This document shows positions 17,141 to 25,450 of a stretch of 64,000 nucleotides of DNA, piece after piece. Source of the stretch: Parvicella sp964387945 (lineage in GTDB: Bacteria; Bacteroidota; Bacteroidia; Flavobacteriales_D; Parvicellaceae); NCBI GenBank assembly GCA_964387945.1, contig CAYLYX010000004.1:124001-188000 (forward strand). The letters run 5' to 3'. Position numbers and translations under genes: made by a program. Position 1 is the first letter of the stretch. Every line of letters starts with the position of its first letter. The notes under the pieces are model-generated. The model was not told where the DNA came from and made no database searches. It worked only from the letters and a program-made list of their open reading frames with translations.

Positions 17141-17428
17141 TGATTTTAGGTTTTCGAGATCTTGCCTACCAATAATCGCCATGATTTCAACAGTACCTTC
17201 GTTAATTCTGTAATAAATTGAATCGACACCACATACACATCTGCGGTAGCCATTTTTGATGTAGTCAACCGCCTCAAATGAGAAAGGTCTTTCAGCGATC
17301 TCCTCAAAATATTCGAAAAATGTATTGAAATACTTCTCAGCCTGAGTTACACTGAATGTTTTAACTCCGTAATTGTAGATCCTGATTAAGTCTTCCTTAG
17401 CAACTTCGCTTAATTTGTAGTTAGCCAT
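17138..17428 (-). CDS. parE: ParE-type toxin
   Basis: A 96-residue RelE/ParE-superfamily toxin. The opening YKLSEVAKEDLIRIYNYGVKTFS and the central AERPFSFEAVDYIKNGYRRC followed by VDSIYYRINEGTVEIMAIIGRQD are the family pattern; ParE members poison DNA gyrase. Its start overlaps the stop of the antitoxin gene by eight bases, as expected for a two-gene toxin-antitoxin unit. The stop codon lies inside the core of the flanking repeat. The pair probably stabilises the array or the region, as in other cassette arrays. Confidence 0.88.
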   Translation of the reverse strand: MANYKLSEVAKEDLIRIYNYGVKTFSVTQAEKYFNTFFEYFEEIAERPFSFEAVDYIKNGYRRCVCGVDSIYYRINEGTVEIMAIIGRQDLENLKS

Positions 17429-17660
17429 TGGCTAAAGATTTTGCCTGAGCTAAAATATCAGCCTTCGAATCAGTTGTGAATCCAGATTTTTCAGCCATTT
17501 CGAGTCGAGCAACAATCCAATCGATTTTAGCTTGTTGTTGTCTTGCTTGTCTGATCAGATCGTTAACAATTTCACTTTTGCTAGTATACTCCTTTGAGTC
17601 GACTAGCTTTTTTAACCATTCGTCATTAGGTTCAGTGAAAGATATGCTTTGTCGTGCCAT
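17421..17660 (-). CDS. parD: ParD-type antitoxin
   Basis: A 79-residue antitoxin with an N-terminal ribbon-helix-helix segment (MARQSISFTEPNDEWLKKLVDSKEYTSKSEI in the first 35 residues, quoted here only in part as QSISFTEPNDEWLKKLV) and a C-terminal helix that would wrap the toxin. I chose the ATG at 17660; the frame runs ten codons further, but that adds cysteine- and threonine-rich text unlike the family. It overlaps parE by eight bases. The protein normally represses its own promoter. The upstream DNA holds the leader-type repeat at 17727. Confidence 0.86.
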   Translation of the reverse strand: MARQSISFTEPNDEWLKKLVDSKEYTSKSEIVNDLIRQARQQQAKIDWIVARLEMAEKSGFTTDSKADILAQAKSLANG

Positions 17661-17726
17661 GAGATTAGTTTTGGTGCAAATATACATCATTTACGCATCA
17701 GATGTGATTTTGTTACAGCGTGGCTG

Positions 17727-17806
17727 ACAACGTCCGAATAACAAACACCTCTGTCATTCTAATGATAGTCAGCATTTGTGATCCACCCAAATATATGGAA
17801 TAACAC
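17727..17806 (-). repeat. Leader repeat type 1, copy 1
   Basis: About 80 bases starting ACAACGTCCGAATAACAAAC and ending near CCACCCAAATATATGG. It is closely similar to 21427-21506. Both copies lie directly upstream of the first gene of a minus-strand cassette group and next to non-cassette DNA, a position like that of an integron attI/leader. The gap of 17691-17853 holds nothing else that I can identify. Confidence 0.6.
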
Positions 17807-17853
17807 GAACACTTCAGTTTTGAGATAAGAGAGAGTAATTTGTTGTTTTACCC

Positions 17854-18330
17854 TTAGCTGCTCAGCCTTGTTTTTAGTCCTCTAAGTGAAATGTATGCCT
17901 GAATCAATAAGGTTACAACAAAACCTTCTAAAAGAACGCCCAAAAACATTCCTATGATTGCTGAAATTTGTGATGTTAGCGCAGGTGCTGAAGTACCATC
18001 ATAAAGACCAAAGAGCTGTGGGTTGATAAAAGGAACGTAAAACAGCATAAATGCCAATACGGTCACAGCTGCGATCAGGATAATCTTACAGCTGATCCAA
18101 AACCGTGAACGAGGACTAATTGTATCGGTTCTTTTGCCTGAAAAAAAGAAAAGTAAGGAGAGGGCTAGTATAGACTCAGAAAGCAACCCATAAATGGCGC
18201 CCAATTCGGAGATTCCAAAGAAACGACCTGCAATGAATTCGATGAAGATCCAAAGGATCAAGGCTAGTCCTGTGAGGATGCCATATCTTGCAATGGATTG
18301 ATTTGATTTTTGTTTTGTTGATCTTGTCAT
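17854..18330 (-). CDS. Four-helix membrane protein, unknown function
   Basis: A 158-residue protein with four predicted membrane helices (about 16-35, 45-65, 80-103 and 125-150) and a serine/arginine-rich N-terminus. I do not recognise a named family. Its start lies four bases after the stop of the DUF1579-like gene, and the AraC-family gene is 52 bases beyond that, so the three are likely one operon. Unlike the surrounding genes it is not flanked by hairpin repeats on both sides, so I regard this block as resident chromosome between two cassette groups. Confidence 0.7.
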   Translation of the reverse strand: MTRSTKQKSNQSIARYGILTGLALILWIFIEFIAGRFFGISELGAIYGLLSESILALSLLFFFSGKRTDTISPRSRFWISCKIILIAAVTVLAFMLFYVPFINPQLFGLYDGTSAPALTSQISAIIGMFLGVLLEGFVVTLLIQAYISLRGLKTRLSS

Positions 18331-18334
18331 GGTA

Positions 18335-18844
18335 TTAGGGTTTTACGGTTGAATAATATCCTTCAAAAACAATGCTCCAGCTTTGACCACCGTCTTTTGT
18401 GATCTCCCAGGTGTGTTTTACCCTCCCATCTGAGAGTGGACGCCAAGTGGTTTTGTTCTGTACATAACCGGATTCATTTTCTTTTTTCGGACTGAGCATC
18501 ACCATGGCACCGTCTGTAAACGAACCGTTCATAATAATGGAACCTCCATACCCATCAATCCAACTTTGGTGCCATTGCTTGTTGGTGCTGTTGTAAAAAC
18601 TGATGCTCGTGCCAGTCGTTCCTTTTGCTCCTGTCCAGTTTTCACGCAGTCCACAACTATCTTCAATTAACTCGATGCGGTTGTGACCCAACAACGTGCC
18701 AGCCGAATCCTTTACTTCCCAGTTGCCTACCCAAAAGTCAAATTGACGGTACGTCTCCTGGCAACAGTTGCAGGAGGGGGTGTTTTCTTGAGCAGAACAA
18801 AAGAAGCTAAACAGCAGTAAGGCGGCGATCAATCCAGTTTTCAT
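18335..18844 (-). CDS. Secreted DUF1579-like protein
   Basis: A 169-residue protein with a signal peptide (TGLIAALLLFSFFCSAQE). The mature part begins with three cysteines (CNCCQETYR) and then the family blocks FDFWVGNWEVKDS, SCGLRENWTG and WHQSWIDGYGG, as in DUF1579/calycin-like proteins whose ligand is not known. The ATG at 18844 is preferred over the ATG nine bases further up because it puts a lysine directly before the hydrophobic core. It is the middle gene of the AraC-DUF1579-membrane protein block. Confidence 0.78.
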   Translation of the reverse strand: MKTGLIAALLLFSFFCSAQENTPSCNCCQETYRQFDFWVGNWEVKDSAGTLLGHNRIELIEDSCGLRENWTGAKGTTGTSISFYNSTNKQWHQSWIDGYGGSIIMNGSFTDGAMVMLSPKKENESGYVQNKTTWRPLSDGRVKHTWEITKDGGQSWSIVFEGYYSTVKP

Positions 18845-18905
18845 ACAATTCATTTACAGCAAGAGTACGAAGTTTGGATGGCTTAAAATTGTAAAAAACG
18901 ACTTT

Positions 18906-19673
18906 TTATGTCTTGAGGTAGTTCCCGGGCGTTTTCCCTGTCACTAACTTGAAGTCACGAATAAAATGAGATTGATCAAAATAACCCAATTGATGACTGA
19001 GTGCTGTTAATGATCCGGTAGGAGTGGATTGCAGCTGATTTACAGTATGTTTTACGCGCAAGATTCTACTGTACTCCTTCGGACTCATGCCTACTTGTTC
19101 GTTGAACTTTGTTCTAAAGTAAGAAGGGCTCACATTGAACTTTTTGCAAAGTGTTTTAATGGTGATAAAACCATGCCGCTCCAACAACAGCGCCACCGCT
19201 GCATCGATAACATTTCGGTGCGTTTCTGAATAAATGGAAGTCAGGTAAGTGTCTACGCGATTTATGATTTGCTCGTTGGCAATCTTAGGGCTGTCTAGTG
19301 TAAATTCAGGCAGTTCCAACTCTTCAAGGTTCACCAAACTATTTTTATAGAGGTTGAGTCGGTCATTGAGAAAAGATCGTGCACCTTGAGGCGTGAATTG
19401 CACACTCACCAGTTTTGCTTCTGGAGTCAAACTCTTCACTGCGAAGGAGTGATTATGGAGTCCTCCGAGAAAGAATTGAGGTCTCACGTTCCATTCTGTA
19501 CTTTTCACCGATTGCTGCGCAAACTCACCCGAAAGTTGAAAAATAAGCTCTAGATTTCCTTCCGGATGGAGGTGTAGTGCTTGCCGTTCCTTAAAATCGT
19601 AAATCCGAAATGCAGCCACCAGTCCGTTGTATTTTGGCAGTTGAAAGGAGGATATGTGGGTGGAGGAGTTCAT
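18906..19673 (-). CDS. AraC-family transcriptional regulator
   Basis: A 255-residue regulator. The N-terminal part has the cupin-like strands of the DUF6597 type (LHPEGNLELIFQLSG, RPQFFLGGLHNHSF). The C-terminal AraC DNA-binding domain has two helix-turn-helix motifs: TIKTLCKKFNVSPSYFRTKF and LSHQLGYFDQSHFIRDFKLV, ending TGKTPGNYLK. It probably regulates the two downstream genes on the same strand (DUF1579-like and membrane protein), an inference from position. The ligand is unknown. Confidence 0.9.
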   Translation of the reverse strand: MNSSTHISSFQLPKYNGLVAAFRIYDFKERQALHLHPEGNLELIFQLSGEFAQQSVKSTEWNVRPQFFLGGLHNHSFAVKSLTPEAKLVSVQFTPQGARSFLNDRLNLYKNSLVNLEELELPEFTLDSPKIANEQIINRVDTYLTSIYSETHRNVIDAAVALLLERHGFITIKTLCKKFNVSPSYFRTKFNEQVGMSPKEYSRILRVKHTVNQLQSTPTGSLTALSHQLGYFDQSHFIRDFKLVTGKTPGNYLKT

Positions 19674-19730
19674 ATCGATAGACAGACGTAGTTCGGGTCT
19701 GATAATGGAAAGATAATAAATTATTGATTG

Positions 19731-19795
19731 CTGACGTTCCGGCTAAAAAGCGTTGTTGTCCTTAAGGGTATTGTATATAGGTGTTGTTACCGACA
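19731..19795 (-). repeat. attC-like cassette junction
   Basis: Between the AraC gene and the SseB-like gene. It reads CTGACGTTCCGGC on the left and GTATATAGGTGTTGTTACCG on the right, with TTGTCCTTAAGGGTA at the tip. It is the same sequence family as the junction at 46496-46556 (GCGTATAGGTGTTGTTGTGT). The core GTTACC recurs as reverse complement at the other end of the SseB-like gene. Confidence 0.62.
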
Positions 19796-19799
19796 GTTT

Positions 19800-20579
19800 T
19801 TATTTTCTTTTATAGAATGGTTCTGTTTCATTTAAAAAGTAGTCAGATATTCCGCCATTCCTATCAATTTGAATAAAGTCAACAATTTCATTGTTCAATA
19901 GCCTTTCAGCAAAGGGGCCAGCTTCATTAGTTATTGAAGACATATTTCCTTCTACATCAATTGCTATCATCAAATGCGGAAGTTCTTCAGTTTTATCCAT
20001 TTTAATTGCAGCTAAGTACGCAGCTTTTACAGATTCTTTTTCTTTAAACAGCTTACTTAACGCACTAACAAGTTCGGTTGGGTAATTTGCAGGTTGACCA
20101 ATTTGAATTTCTGTATCCTGCTCAATAGTCATTTCGCTTTGTTGTTCAAAGATTGACCCATTAAGCAAGCTTTCAATCTCATTTGGAATTAATTCTTTTC
20201 CATAGTCAGAATATGGATTTAGAATAAATGTAGCTCCTTTAGCCACTCCAAATAAATCTTGGCCCTTCATAGCCATGAATGGAACTTGCTCCTTAATTAC
20301 ACCTTTATCAAATATCCGATTAGTTGAAGTAAAAACAGGAATATGTCCATTTTTAAATGTCACAAATTGAACAGTTGTATCTCTTTCTAAAGTTCTTACT
20401 CCTTCATCAGAGTTATCCTGTCCATTTGTCAATACAACAAGTTCATTCCATAATAGCTTTTGATAAAACTCGTTTCTAGCTGAAACTTTTGTTGCAGCTT
20501 CCATTAAGGTCTTTTCCAACTCGTTTTCGGGAAAAGTGGAGTCAGTTTTCTTTTTCTTAAATATGTCAAATAATCCCAT
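19800..20579 (-). CDS. SseB-family protein
   Basis: A 259-residue protein of the enhanced serine sensitivity SseB family. An N-terminal lysine-rich segment (GLFDIFKKKKTD) is followed by the SseB N-terminal domain (VQFVTFKNGHIPVFTSTNRIFD, then GQDLFGVAKGATFILNPYSDYGKEL) and a C-terminal domain with PAEL-like text and LPHLMIAIDVEG. The biochemical role of this family is not known. The gene sits between two attC-like repeats, and the ten bases at its 3' junction (GTTACCGACA) recur at the 5' junction as reverse complement with one mismatch. It therefore looks like a single cassette. Confidence 0.82.
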   Translation of the reverse strand: MGLFDIFKKKKTDSTFPENELEKTLMEAATKVSARNEFYQKLLWNELVVLTNGQDNSDEGVRTLERDTTVQFVTFKNGHIPVFTSTNRIFDKGVIKEQVPFMAMKGQDLFGVAKGATFILNPYSDYGKELIPNEIESLLNGSIFEQQSEMTIEQDTEIQIGQPANYPTELVSALSKLFKEKESVKAAYLAAIKMDKTEELPHLMIAIDVEGNMSSITNEAGPFAERLLNNEIVDFIQIDRNGGISDYFLNETEPFYKRK

Positions 20580-20597
20580 TTCTGTTCTTCTAATTGT

Positions 20598-20649
20598 GGG
20601 TAACGGTCTACCTAAACTGCGTTTTAATGCAGTTTAGGCTTTGTTGTGC
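20598..20649 (-). repeat. attC-like cassette junction, best-formed hairpin
   Basis: The site reads GGGTAACG, then CCTAAACTGC and GCAGTTTAGG as a perfect 10-bp stem around GTTTTAAT, then CTTT and the core GTTGTGC. The stop codon of the next gene follows directly at 20650. This is the clearest short hairpin in the first accessory region. Confidence 0.75.
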
Positions 20650-21411
20650 TTAGTTTCTTTTCCGTTTTCCTTTTCTCTTGTTTATTTCTTTGGCTAACTT
20701 CTTCAGTTCCTCATCTTTGTTATCGTAGAGCTTATTTAGAGCGTGTTCAAGCATTTCATAAGTTTCTAAAATGTCTATTTTCTCCAATTCACCTATATGA
20801 CTTCCAGAATTTCCAATCCATTTAATTGCTAAAAGAAGTTCTGCAATGTCTGGTTTAGAGTTTTTAAATTCTTCTATTCTTTTGTGTAAAGAAAGTCGTT
20901 GTCTTTTTCTGCGTCTGTCTAAGAAGGTTTTTTTGACCTTAAATTGATCCATTAGCATTTCTAATGAAACTCTAATTTTATTTGCACAAGAAGCAAGGTC
21001 ATTCCAATAAAGAGCAAAGGAATCATTAATTACTTCTTTGATTTCATCTGGACAACTGTCAGCAATCTTGAAAAGCTGTAAAGTCGGATAGAAGAATTTT
21101 GGATAAAACAATGAGTAGTTTTCTTCCACATATTCTTTATGATATTCATCATAATAATGATTGAACTCTTCACGACCTCTACCAAGAAAAGCAACAAATT
21201 CTTTACAACTAGGACATTTTAAACTGCCTGTAAATGAGTATTGAATAAACTCAGGATACCAATCTTCATGAGAATGCCAACTTCTTGATAGAGCTGTTTC
21301 TTCAGATTTAAACGTATCAAATTTGAGCATTGCCTTCGAACAGTAAGGGCAAGCCCAATCGGGGATACTTTTCTTTGTGAAACTGGATTTTAGCCAAAGA
21401 TCTTTTTCCAT
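20650..21411 (-). CDS. DUF4145 protein
   Basis: A 253-residue protein with an N-terminal zinc-ribbon-like segment (WACPYCSKAMLKF and later LKCPSCKEFVAF, four cysteines) and the C-terminal helical DUF4145 domain (SFALYWNDLASCANKIRVSLE and IKWIGNSGSHIGE, with the conserved histidine). It ends in a lysine/arginine tail. DUF4145 proteins are frequent in restriction-modification and other defence-linked loci, but this copy stands alone. The ten bases at its 3' junction (GTTGTGCTTA) occur exactly as reverse complement at its 5' junction, the pattern of a cassette. Confidence 0.8.
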   Translation of the reverse strand: MEKDLWLKSSFTKKSIPDWACPYCSKAMLKFDTFKSEETALSRSWHSHEDWYPEFIQYSFTGSLKCPSCKEFVAFLGRGREEFNHYYDEYHKEYVEENYSLFYPKFFYPTLQLFKIADSCPDEIKEVINDSFALYWNDLASCANKIRVSLEMLMDQFKVKKTFLDRRRKRQRLSLHKRIEEFKNSKPDIAELLLAIKWIGNSGSHIGELEKIDILETYEMLEHALNKLYDNKDEELKKLAKEINKRKGKRKRN

Positions 21412-21426
21412 TTTTATTCATTAAGC

Positions 21427-21506
21427 ACAACGTCCGAATAACAAACATGTGTGTTATTTCCACTATAGCTAGTGTTTGTTATCCACCCAAATATAGGAAA
21501 TAACAA
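21427..21506 (-). repeat. Leader repeat type 1, copy 2
   Basis: About 80 bases closely similar to 17727-17806, starting ACAACGTCCGAATAACAAAC. ATAACAAACA (21438-21447) and TGTTTGTTAT (21473-21482) form a perfect inverted repeat. It lies upstream of the first cassette of this group and abuts the stop codon of the resident glycosyltransferase gene. Confidence 0.62.
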
Positions 21507-21509
21507 CCA

Positions 21510-22598
21510 CTACTTTCCTAAGCTTTGATAAAATGCTTCGTACTTTTCTACCGTTTGTTCATGACTTAATCGGGTAGTGATACGTTGTGGCGCATTGGTC
21601 TTAATTTTACGAAGCAAGGCTCGGTCTTTGTACAAACGGGATAGAGCAGTAGCAAAACCTTTGCTGTCTTTACTGGGTACAATTAATCCGCTTTCTTCGT
21701 GGATCACCAGTTCTTTATTGCCAATGATATCACTAATCACAGGTGCTACACCCAAAGACATCGCTTCGATCACGCTTTTGGTAATGGATTCGCCTTTGAT
21801 GGAGGTCAGTAAAAAGATATCGCAACTTTTTACAATGCTCAACGCTTCTTTTCTGAACCCCAGGAAATGAACATGATCTTTGAACGGACTGTTCTTTAAG
21901 ATGCTCATGCTTTCTTCATTGTCCAGGTCTTTTCCCACCATCACAATGTGCATATTCGTTGCAGGATCAAGATACTGCGTAGCTTCCATCAGGTATTTCG
22001 TGCCTTTCATGTTTCGGTTGTTGGCAACCAATACTACGAGTAACGCATCCTCGGGAAGACCAAGTTCCTTGCGAATATCATGTTCTTGCACATCGGCATA
22101 CCATTCGAGGCGGTGTCCTTTGTTGATCGTAATCAGTTTATCTGGACTTACTTTTCCCTTCTCGCGCATGATGGTCGCGACACCCTCCGAATTACAAATG
22201 ATATAATCCGCTCTTGGGTGTAACAACTTGAAGTACAACGTAGGGTCATACCAATGCACATTGGCCGAATAACCTCGATAAAGTACGCACGTCAGGTCAA
22301 TGCCTTTGGCGGCTTTTAATCCGTTCATCATTGCCACGTTGTTGTACATGTGCATCACATCGTAGTGATTTTCTAGGAGTTCCTTGCGGATAAAAGCTAC
22401 TTCTGAACTGTCCAGTTTCTTCTCCGGGTGAAAGTCAATCACGCGAATGCCATTTTCTTTGAAACGCTGCACATACTCATAATGCCCTTTAGTCATAATC
22501 GTGATATCGTAGCCACGTTGCGCCAAACTGATAAATATTTCAGCTTCCGGACGCACGGTGTGGAAGTTCGCATAATCACTAATAACCAAAATCTTCAT
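21510..22598 (-). CDS. GT4-type glycosyltransferase (GT-B fold)
   Basis: A 362-residue two-domain GT-B glycosyltransferase. The N-terminal domain opens with KILVISDYANFHTVRPEA and has a DVMHMYNN block; the C-terminal domain shows LVVLVANNRNMKGTKYLMEA, MHIVMVGKDLD, VHFLGFRKE and the nucleotide-sugar-binding LLTSIKGESITKSVIEAMSLG with the EX7E-type glutamates. It probably transfers a sugar to a surface polysaccharide or LPS core. It stands as a single gene, divergent from the SpoIIE phosphatase at 22727. A start at the ATG at 22598 agrees with the family. Confidence 0.9.
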   Translation of the reverse strand: MKILVISDYANFHTVRPEAEIFISLAQRGYDITIMTKGHYEYVQRFKENGIRVIDFHPEKKLDSSEVAFIRKELLENHYDVMHMYNNVAMMNGLKAAKGIDLTCVLYRGYSANVHWYDPTLYFKLLHPRADYIICNSEGVATIMREKGKVSPDKLITINKGHRLEWYADVQEHDIRKELGLPEDALLVVLVANNRNMKGTKYLMEATQYLDPATNMHIVMVGKDLDNEESMSILKNSPFKDHVHFLGFRKEALSIVKSCDIFLLTSIKGESITKSVIEAMSLGVAPVISDIIGNKELVIHEESGLIVPSKDSKGFATALSRLYKDRALLRKIKTNAPQRITTRLSHEQTVEKYEAFYQSLGK

Positions 22599-22726
22599 GG
22601 AGAATCAAATTTTGGTAAAGGTAAAGATTCGTGACTTGGGTTACAAATAGGTAGACAACTGTTCTCAATATAGGGACGCCCTTGGTTTCATCAATTTAAC
22701 TATCTTAGCTTGATTTTCAATACGAT

Positions 22727-24139
22727 ATGCTTAAGAAATTCAAGAAGTACTGGATTGGTGAAATCCTGGATGATGCACCCGATATCTTCGAAAAAAGTAG
22801 GGCAGAATTAGTCTATCGACTTACGATGAGCTTCCTGCTGCTATATGTTGGTATGATTATTCACTTCAGTACACTGAATACTTCAGCTGCTGTGGATATT
22901 GTTAACTATGGAAGTCTGATTGGAATCATAGCAGCCCTGCCAATTATGAAGTTGTCTAGGTCATATTTTGCAGGTGCGCTGGTCTTTTGGATAGTTGGAA
23001 CGCTTACCCAGGTTTCAATGGTATTTCTTTCAAATGGAGAAGCGTTCTTGCAAGTAGGGGTATGGCACTCTTTTAGTATTGTATCTTCTTTCTTGCTACT
23101 GGGAAGAACGTTAGGCATTATAAGTTCCGTTTTTTCGATTTTGCTCACCGTTTTGGTTGAACTTAACAGCATAAACAGTTGGGATTTGTTTAATATCGGG
23201 TTGGAACGTGGTGAAGGATTGGAGAACGATCCTGTAGCAATTATTATCCCAATGACCGCATCTGCTTATATGTTGTGGTTGTTTATCCGAACCCGTGATC
23301 GTGCACAAAAGGTAATAGCGGATCAGAAGGAAAGGGAGATGACACATCGTAAACAGATCGAAGAAAAGAGTAAAGAAATTACGGATAGTATTATTTACGC
23401 AAAACGTATTCAGCAAGCTATTTTGCCACCCTTGAGCTTATTCAAAGAGACATTGCCCAATAGTTTTGTCCTTTACTTACCAAAAGATGTTGTGGCAGGA
23501 GATTTCTATTGGCTAGAAAAGACGGAGGAAGCTGCGTATTTTGCTGCGGCTGACTGTACCGGGCATGGAGTTCCAGGAGCTATGGTAAGCGTGGTATGCA
23601 ACAATGCACTCAATCGCTGTGTGCGTGAATATGGTTTAAATTCTCCTGGTGCGATACTTGATAAAACAAGAGAACTGGTCATTCAGGAGTTTGAAAAAAG
23701 CGAAGAAGAGGTTCGAGATGGAATGGATATTGCACTGTGTATGTTGAAAGGTAATACGTTGACCTACGCTGGCGCGCATAACCCGCTTTGGATCCTTAGG
23801 AAAGGCTCGAATGAAATAGATGTGATAAAAGCCAATAAACAACCGATAGGAAGTTTTGATTATCCCGAACCTTATATCGACCATACGATAACGGTGAACA
23901 AAGGAGATCGCATTTATATCTTTTCTGATGGTTTTGCCGATCAGTTTGGAGGTGAATCAACTCATGGAGCCAAAAATGGGGGAAAGAAACTAAAAGCAGC
24001 TAATTTCAAAAAAATGCTGTTATCACTTTCTGATCAAAAAATGACCGATCAGTCCGAAATTCTGAAAAAAGGTTTTGAAGATTGGAAAGGAGATATTGAA
24101 CAAATAGATGATGTTTGTGTGATAGGCTTGGAGTTCTAG
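22727..24139 (+). CDS. SpoIIE-type PP2C phosphatase with membrane sensor region
   Basis: A 470-residue protein. Residues about 30-195 form five or six membrane helices (for example LVYRLTMSFLLLYVGMIIHF). A charged coiled-coil-like linker follows (ADQKEREMTHRKQIEEKSKE) and runs into the SpoIIE/PPM domain from about 225, with the family signature SIIYAKRIQQAILPP, then GDFYWLEK, ADCTGHGVPGAMVSVV, RDGMDIALCML, SDGFADQFGG and DDVCVIGLEF. It should dephosphorylate a partner protein in response to a membrane signal. The phosphatase domain is close to those at 1-641 and 39030-41048, but the sensor parts differ. Confidence 0.93.
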   Translation: MLKKFKKYWIGEILDDAPDIFEKSRAELVYRLTMSFLLLYVGMIIHFSTLNTSAAVDIVNYGSLIGIIAALPIMKLSRSYFAGALVFWIVGTLTQVSMVFLSNGEAFLQVGVWHSFSIVSSFLLLGRTLGIISSVFSILLTVLVELNSINSWDLFNIGLERGEGLENDPVAIIIPMTASAYMLWLFIRTRDRAQKVIADQKEREMTHRKQIEEKSKEITDSIIYAKRIQQAILPPLSLFKETLPNSFVLYLPKDVVAGDFYWLEKTEEAAYFAAADCTGHGVPGAMVSVVCNNALNRCVREYGLNSPGAILDKTRELVIQEFEKSEEEVRDGMDIALCMLKGNTLTYAGAHNPLWILRKGSNEIDVIKANKQPIGSFDYPEPYIDHTITVNKGDRIYIFSDGFADQFGGESTHGAKNGGKKLKAANFKKMLLSLSDQKMTDQSEILKKGFEDWKGDIEQIDDVCVIGLEF

Positions 24140-24147
24140 CACACGCC

Positions 24148-24627
24148 TTAATCCATAGGAATCGGCTTATCGTAAGGCGGACTAAAGAAAAAAGTAATGC
24201 TTTCTCCAGATAGGCTTATTTCTGCCGAACTTTGCATGCCAGGTTCACTTTCTCCTGAAACAAAAATAGAAACTTCATCCTGCTCAAGGACATATCCTTC
24301 GGGAAGCGAAATGTTTTCTTGCATTGACTCGAAGAAGGTTTTAGCATCTTCTTCCGTATCAAATGTATATTGATGCATGCTTGAATAACTGGCATTTTCA
24401 ATAAAACTCCTATCTGACTGATAAAGCGGAATGGTTGTAGTCGGCATACCATTGATCTCATCCCGTTCGTCAAAGTTGAGCTTGCCGCTAAAAAAATCTT
24501 CGGCAGAAAGAATGTTTTCTTCAAAAGAAGCATTGAACGTTTTCCAATCTTTTTTCTTGAATTCAGTTTGTCCGACTAAAATCGCAGTGACGAACAATAA
24601 GGGAAGTAGGATGAGTCTTTTTAGCAT
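24148..24627 (-). CDS. Secreted protein of unknown function
   Basis: A 159-residue protein with a signal peptide (LKRLILLPLLFVTAILVGQTE). The mature part is acidic and rich in serine and phenylalanine, with no cysteine. I recognise no family. It converges with the SpoIIE gene (nine bases between stops) and is divergent from the GT25 gene. A full-match -7 element lies 26 bases before the ATG. It may be a small periplasmic protein; nothing more can be said. Confidence 0.68.
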   Translation of the reverse strand: MLKRLILLPLLFVTAILVGQTEFKKKDWKTFNASFEENILSAEDFFSGKLNFDERDEINGMPTTTIPLYQSDRSFIENASYSSMHQYTFDTEEDAKTFFESMQENISLPEGYVLEQDEVSIFVSGESEPGMQSSAEISLSGESITFFFSPPYDKPIPMD

Positions 24628-24652
24628 TTTTCAACGGGTTTAGTGTGTCACA

Positions 24653-24660
24653 CAAATATA
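24653..24660 (-). promoter_or_regulatory. -7 promoter element for the secreted protein gene
   Basis: The minus strand reads TATATTTG, a full match to TAnnTTTG, 25 bases before the ATG at 24627. Confidence 0.48.
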
Positions 24661-24670
24661 GAGAATATTT

Positions 24671-24678
24671 TATTTTCG
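24671..24678 (+). promoter_or_regulatory. -7-like element for the GT25 operon
   Basis: TATTTTCG differs from TAnnTTTG at one base and lies 16 bases before the GT25 ATG. It is divergent from the element at 24653 with ten bases between them. Confidence 0.38.
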
Positions 24679-24694
24679 TATCATTGCGCTTGTA

Positions 24695-25450
24695 ATGGGG
24701 ATGCCACTTAAAGTAGATAAAGTATATGTTGTTCATGTGAGTACAGACAAAGTGCGTGAACAGCATATGATGGAAGAGCTAGGGAAATTCAATATACCGT
24801 TTGAGTTCATGATGAAAGGTGATAAGTCAGAAATTACCCCAGAACTCGTAACCGAGTATTTTATCGGTGATGAAATGGCAAGTGAAATAGGAACGCCTCA
24901 ACAATCCTGTAGTTACAAGCATTTGTCGATCTATGAGAAAATGTTGGAAGATGGGGTAGAAGACGCGTTGGTCTTTGAGGATGATATTTACCTGTCTGAG
25001 AATTTTGTACAAGTGTTTAACGATACGATATCGGAACTGAAGCAATTGGATCAGGAGAGACAAGACAAAGCCCTGATCAACTTTGAAAATAGCACGTTGC
25101 AAATCATACATCCAAGTCGATTGGAGGAGGGCAAACATCTGTATGAATCTCCTAAAAGTAGATGTGCGGGAGCGTACTACATGAACAAAGCTTTGGCGAA
25201 AGCAATTACCGAGCATCGAATTTCACATAAGTGTAATAAGATTATTGACTGGTACCATAACGAGTTGGTTCGTGAGATTGATCTGCAGCATTACTGGTGT
25301 CATCCGCCAGTAGTGGAACAAGGAAGTCACAATGGGAAGATTCAATCGTTGATCGATGACAAGAAATTTGGGCCGATACGTCAAATAACCTGGAAATTAA
25401 GTCGTTGGTATAAGTATAAAATCAGACCTTTGTTCGGAGGAAAGAAGTAG
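24695..25450 (+). CDS. Family 25 glycosyltransferase (LPS type)
   Basis: A 251-residue GT25 enzyme of the LPS core/LOS galactosyltransferase type. The signature stretch is SCSYKHLSIYEKMLEDG followed by DALVFEDDIYLSENF (about residues 67-100), and the later AGAYYMNKALA block matches the family's acceptor region. The protein has no membrane segment and should act on the cytosolic face. Its stop codon is directly followed by the ATG of the ABC exporter gene, so the two are translationally linked; together with the PAP2 gene they form a likely surface-lipid module. Confidence 0.88.
   Translation: MGMPLKVDKVYVVHVSTDKVREQHMMEELGKFNIPFEFMMKGDKSEITPELVTEYFIGDEMASEIGTPQQSCSYKHLSIYEKMLEDGVEDALVFEDDIYLSENFVQVFNDTISELKQLDQERQDKALINFENSTLQIIHPSRLEEGKHLYESPKSRCAGAYYMNKALAKAITEHRISHKCNKIIDWYHNELVREIDLQHYWCHPPVVEQGSHNGKIQSLIDDKKFGPIRQITWKLSRWYKYKIRPLFGGKK

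Noticed and set aside
17854..19673. Treating the AraC/DUF1579/membrane gene block as one large cassette
   Set aside because: No matching inverted cores at its two ends, and the three genes form an ordinary operon.
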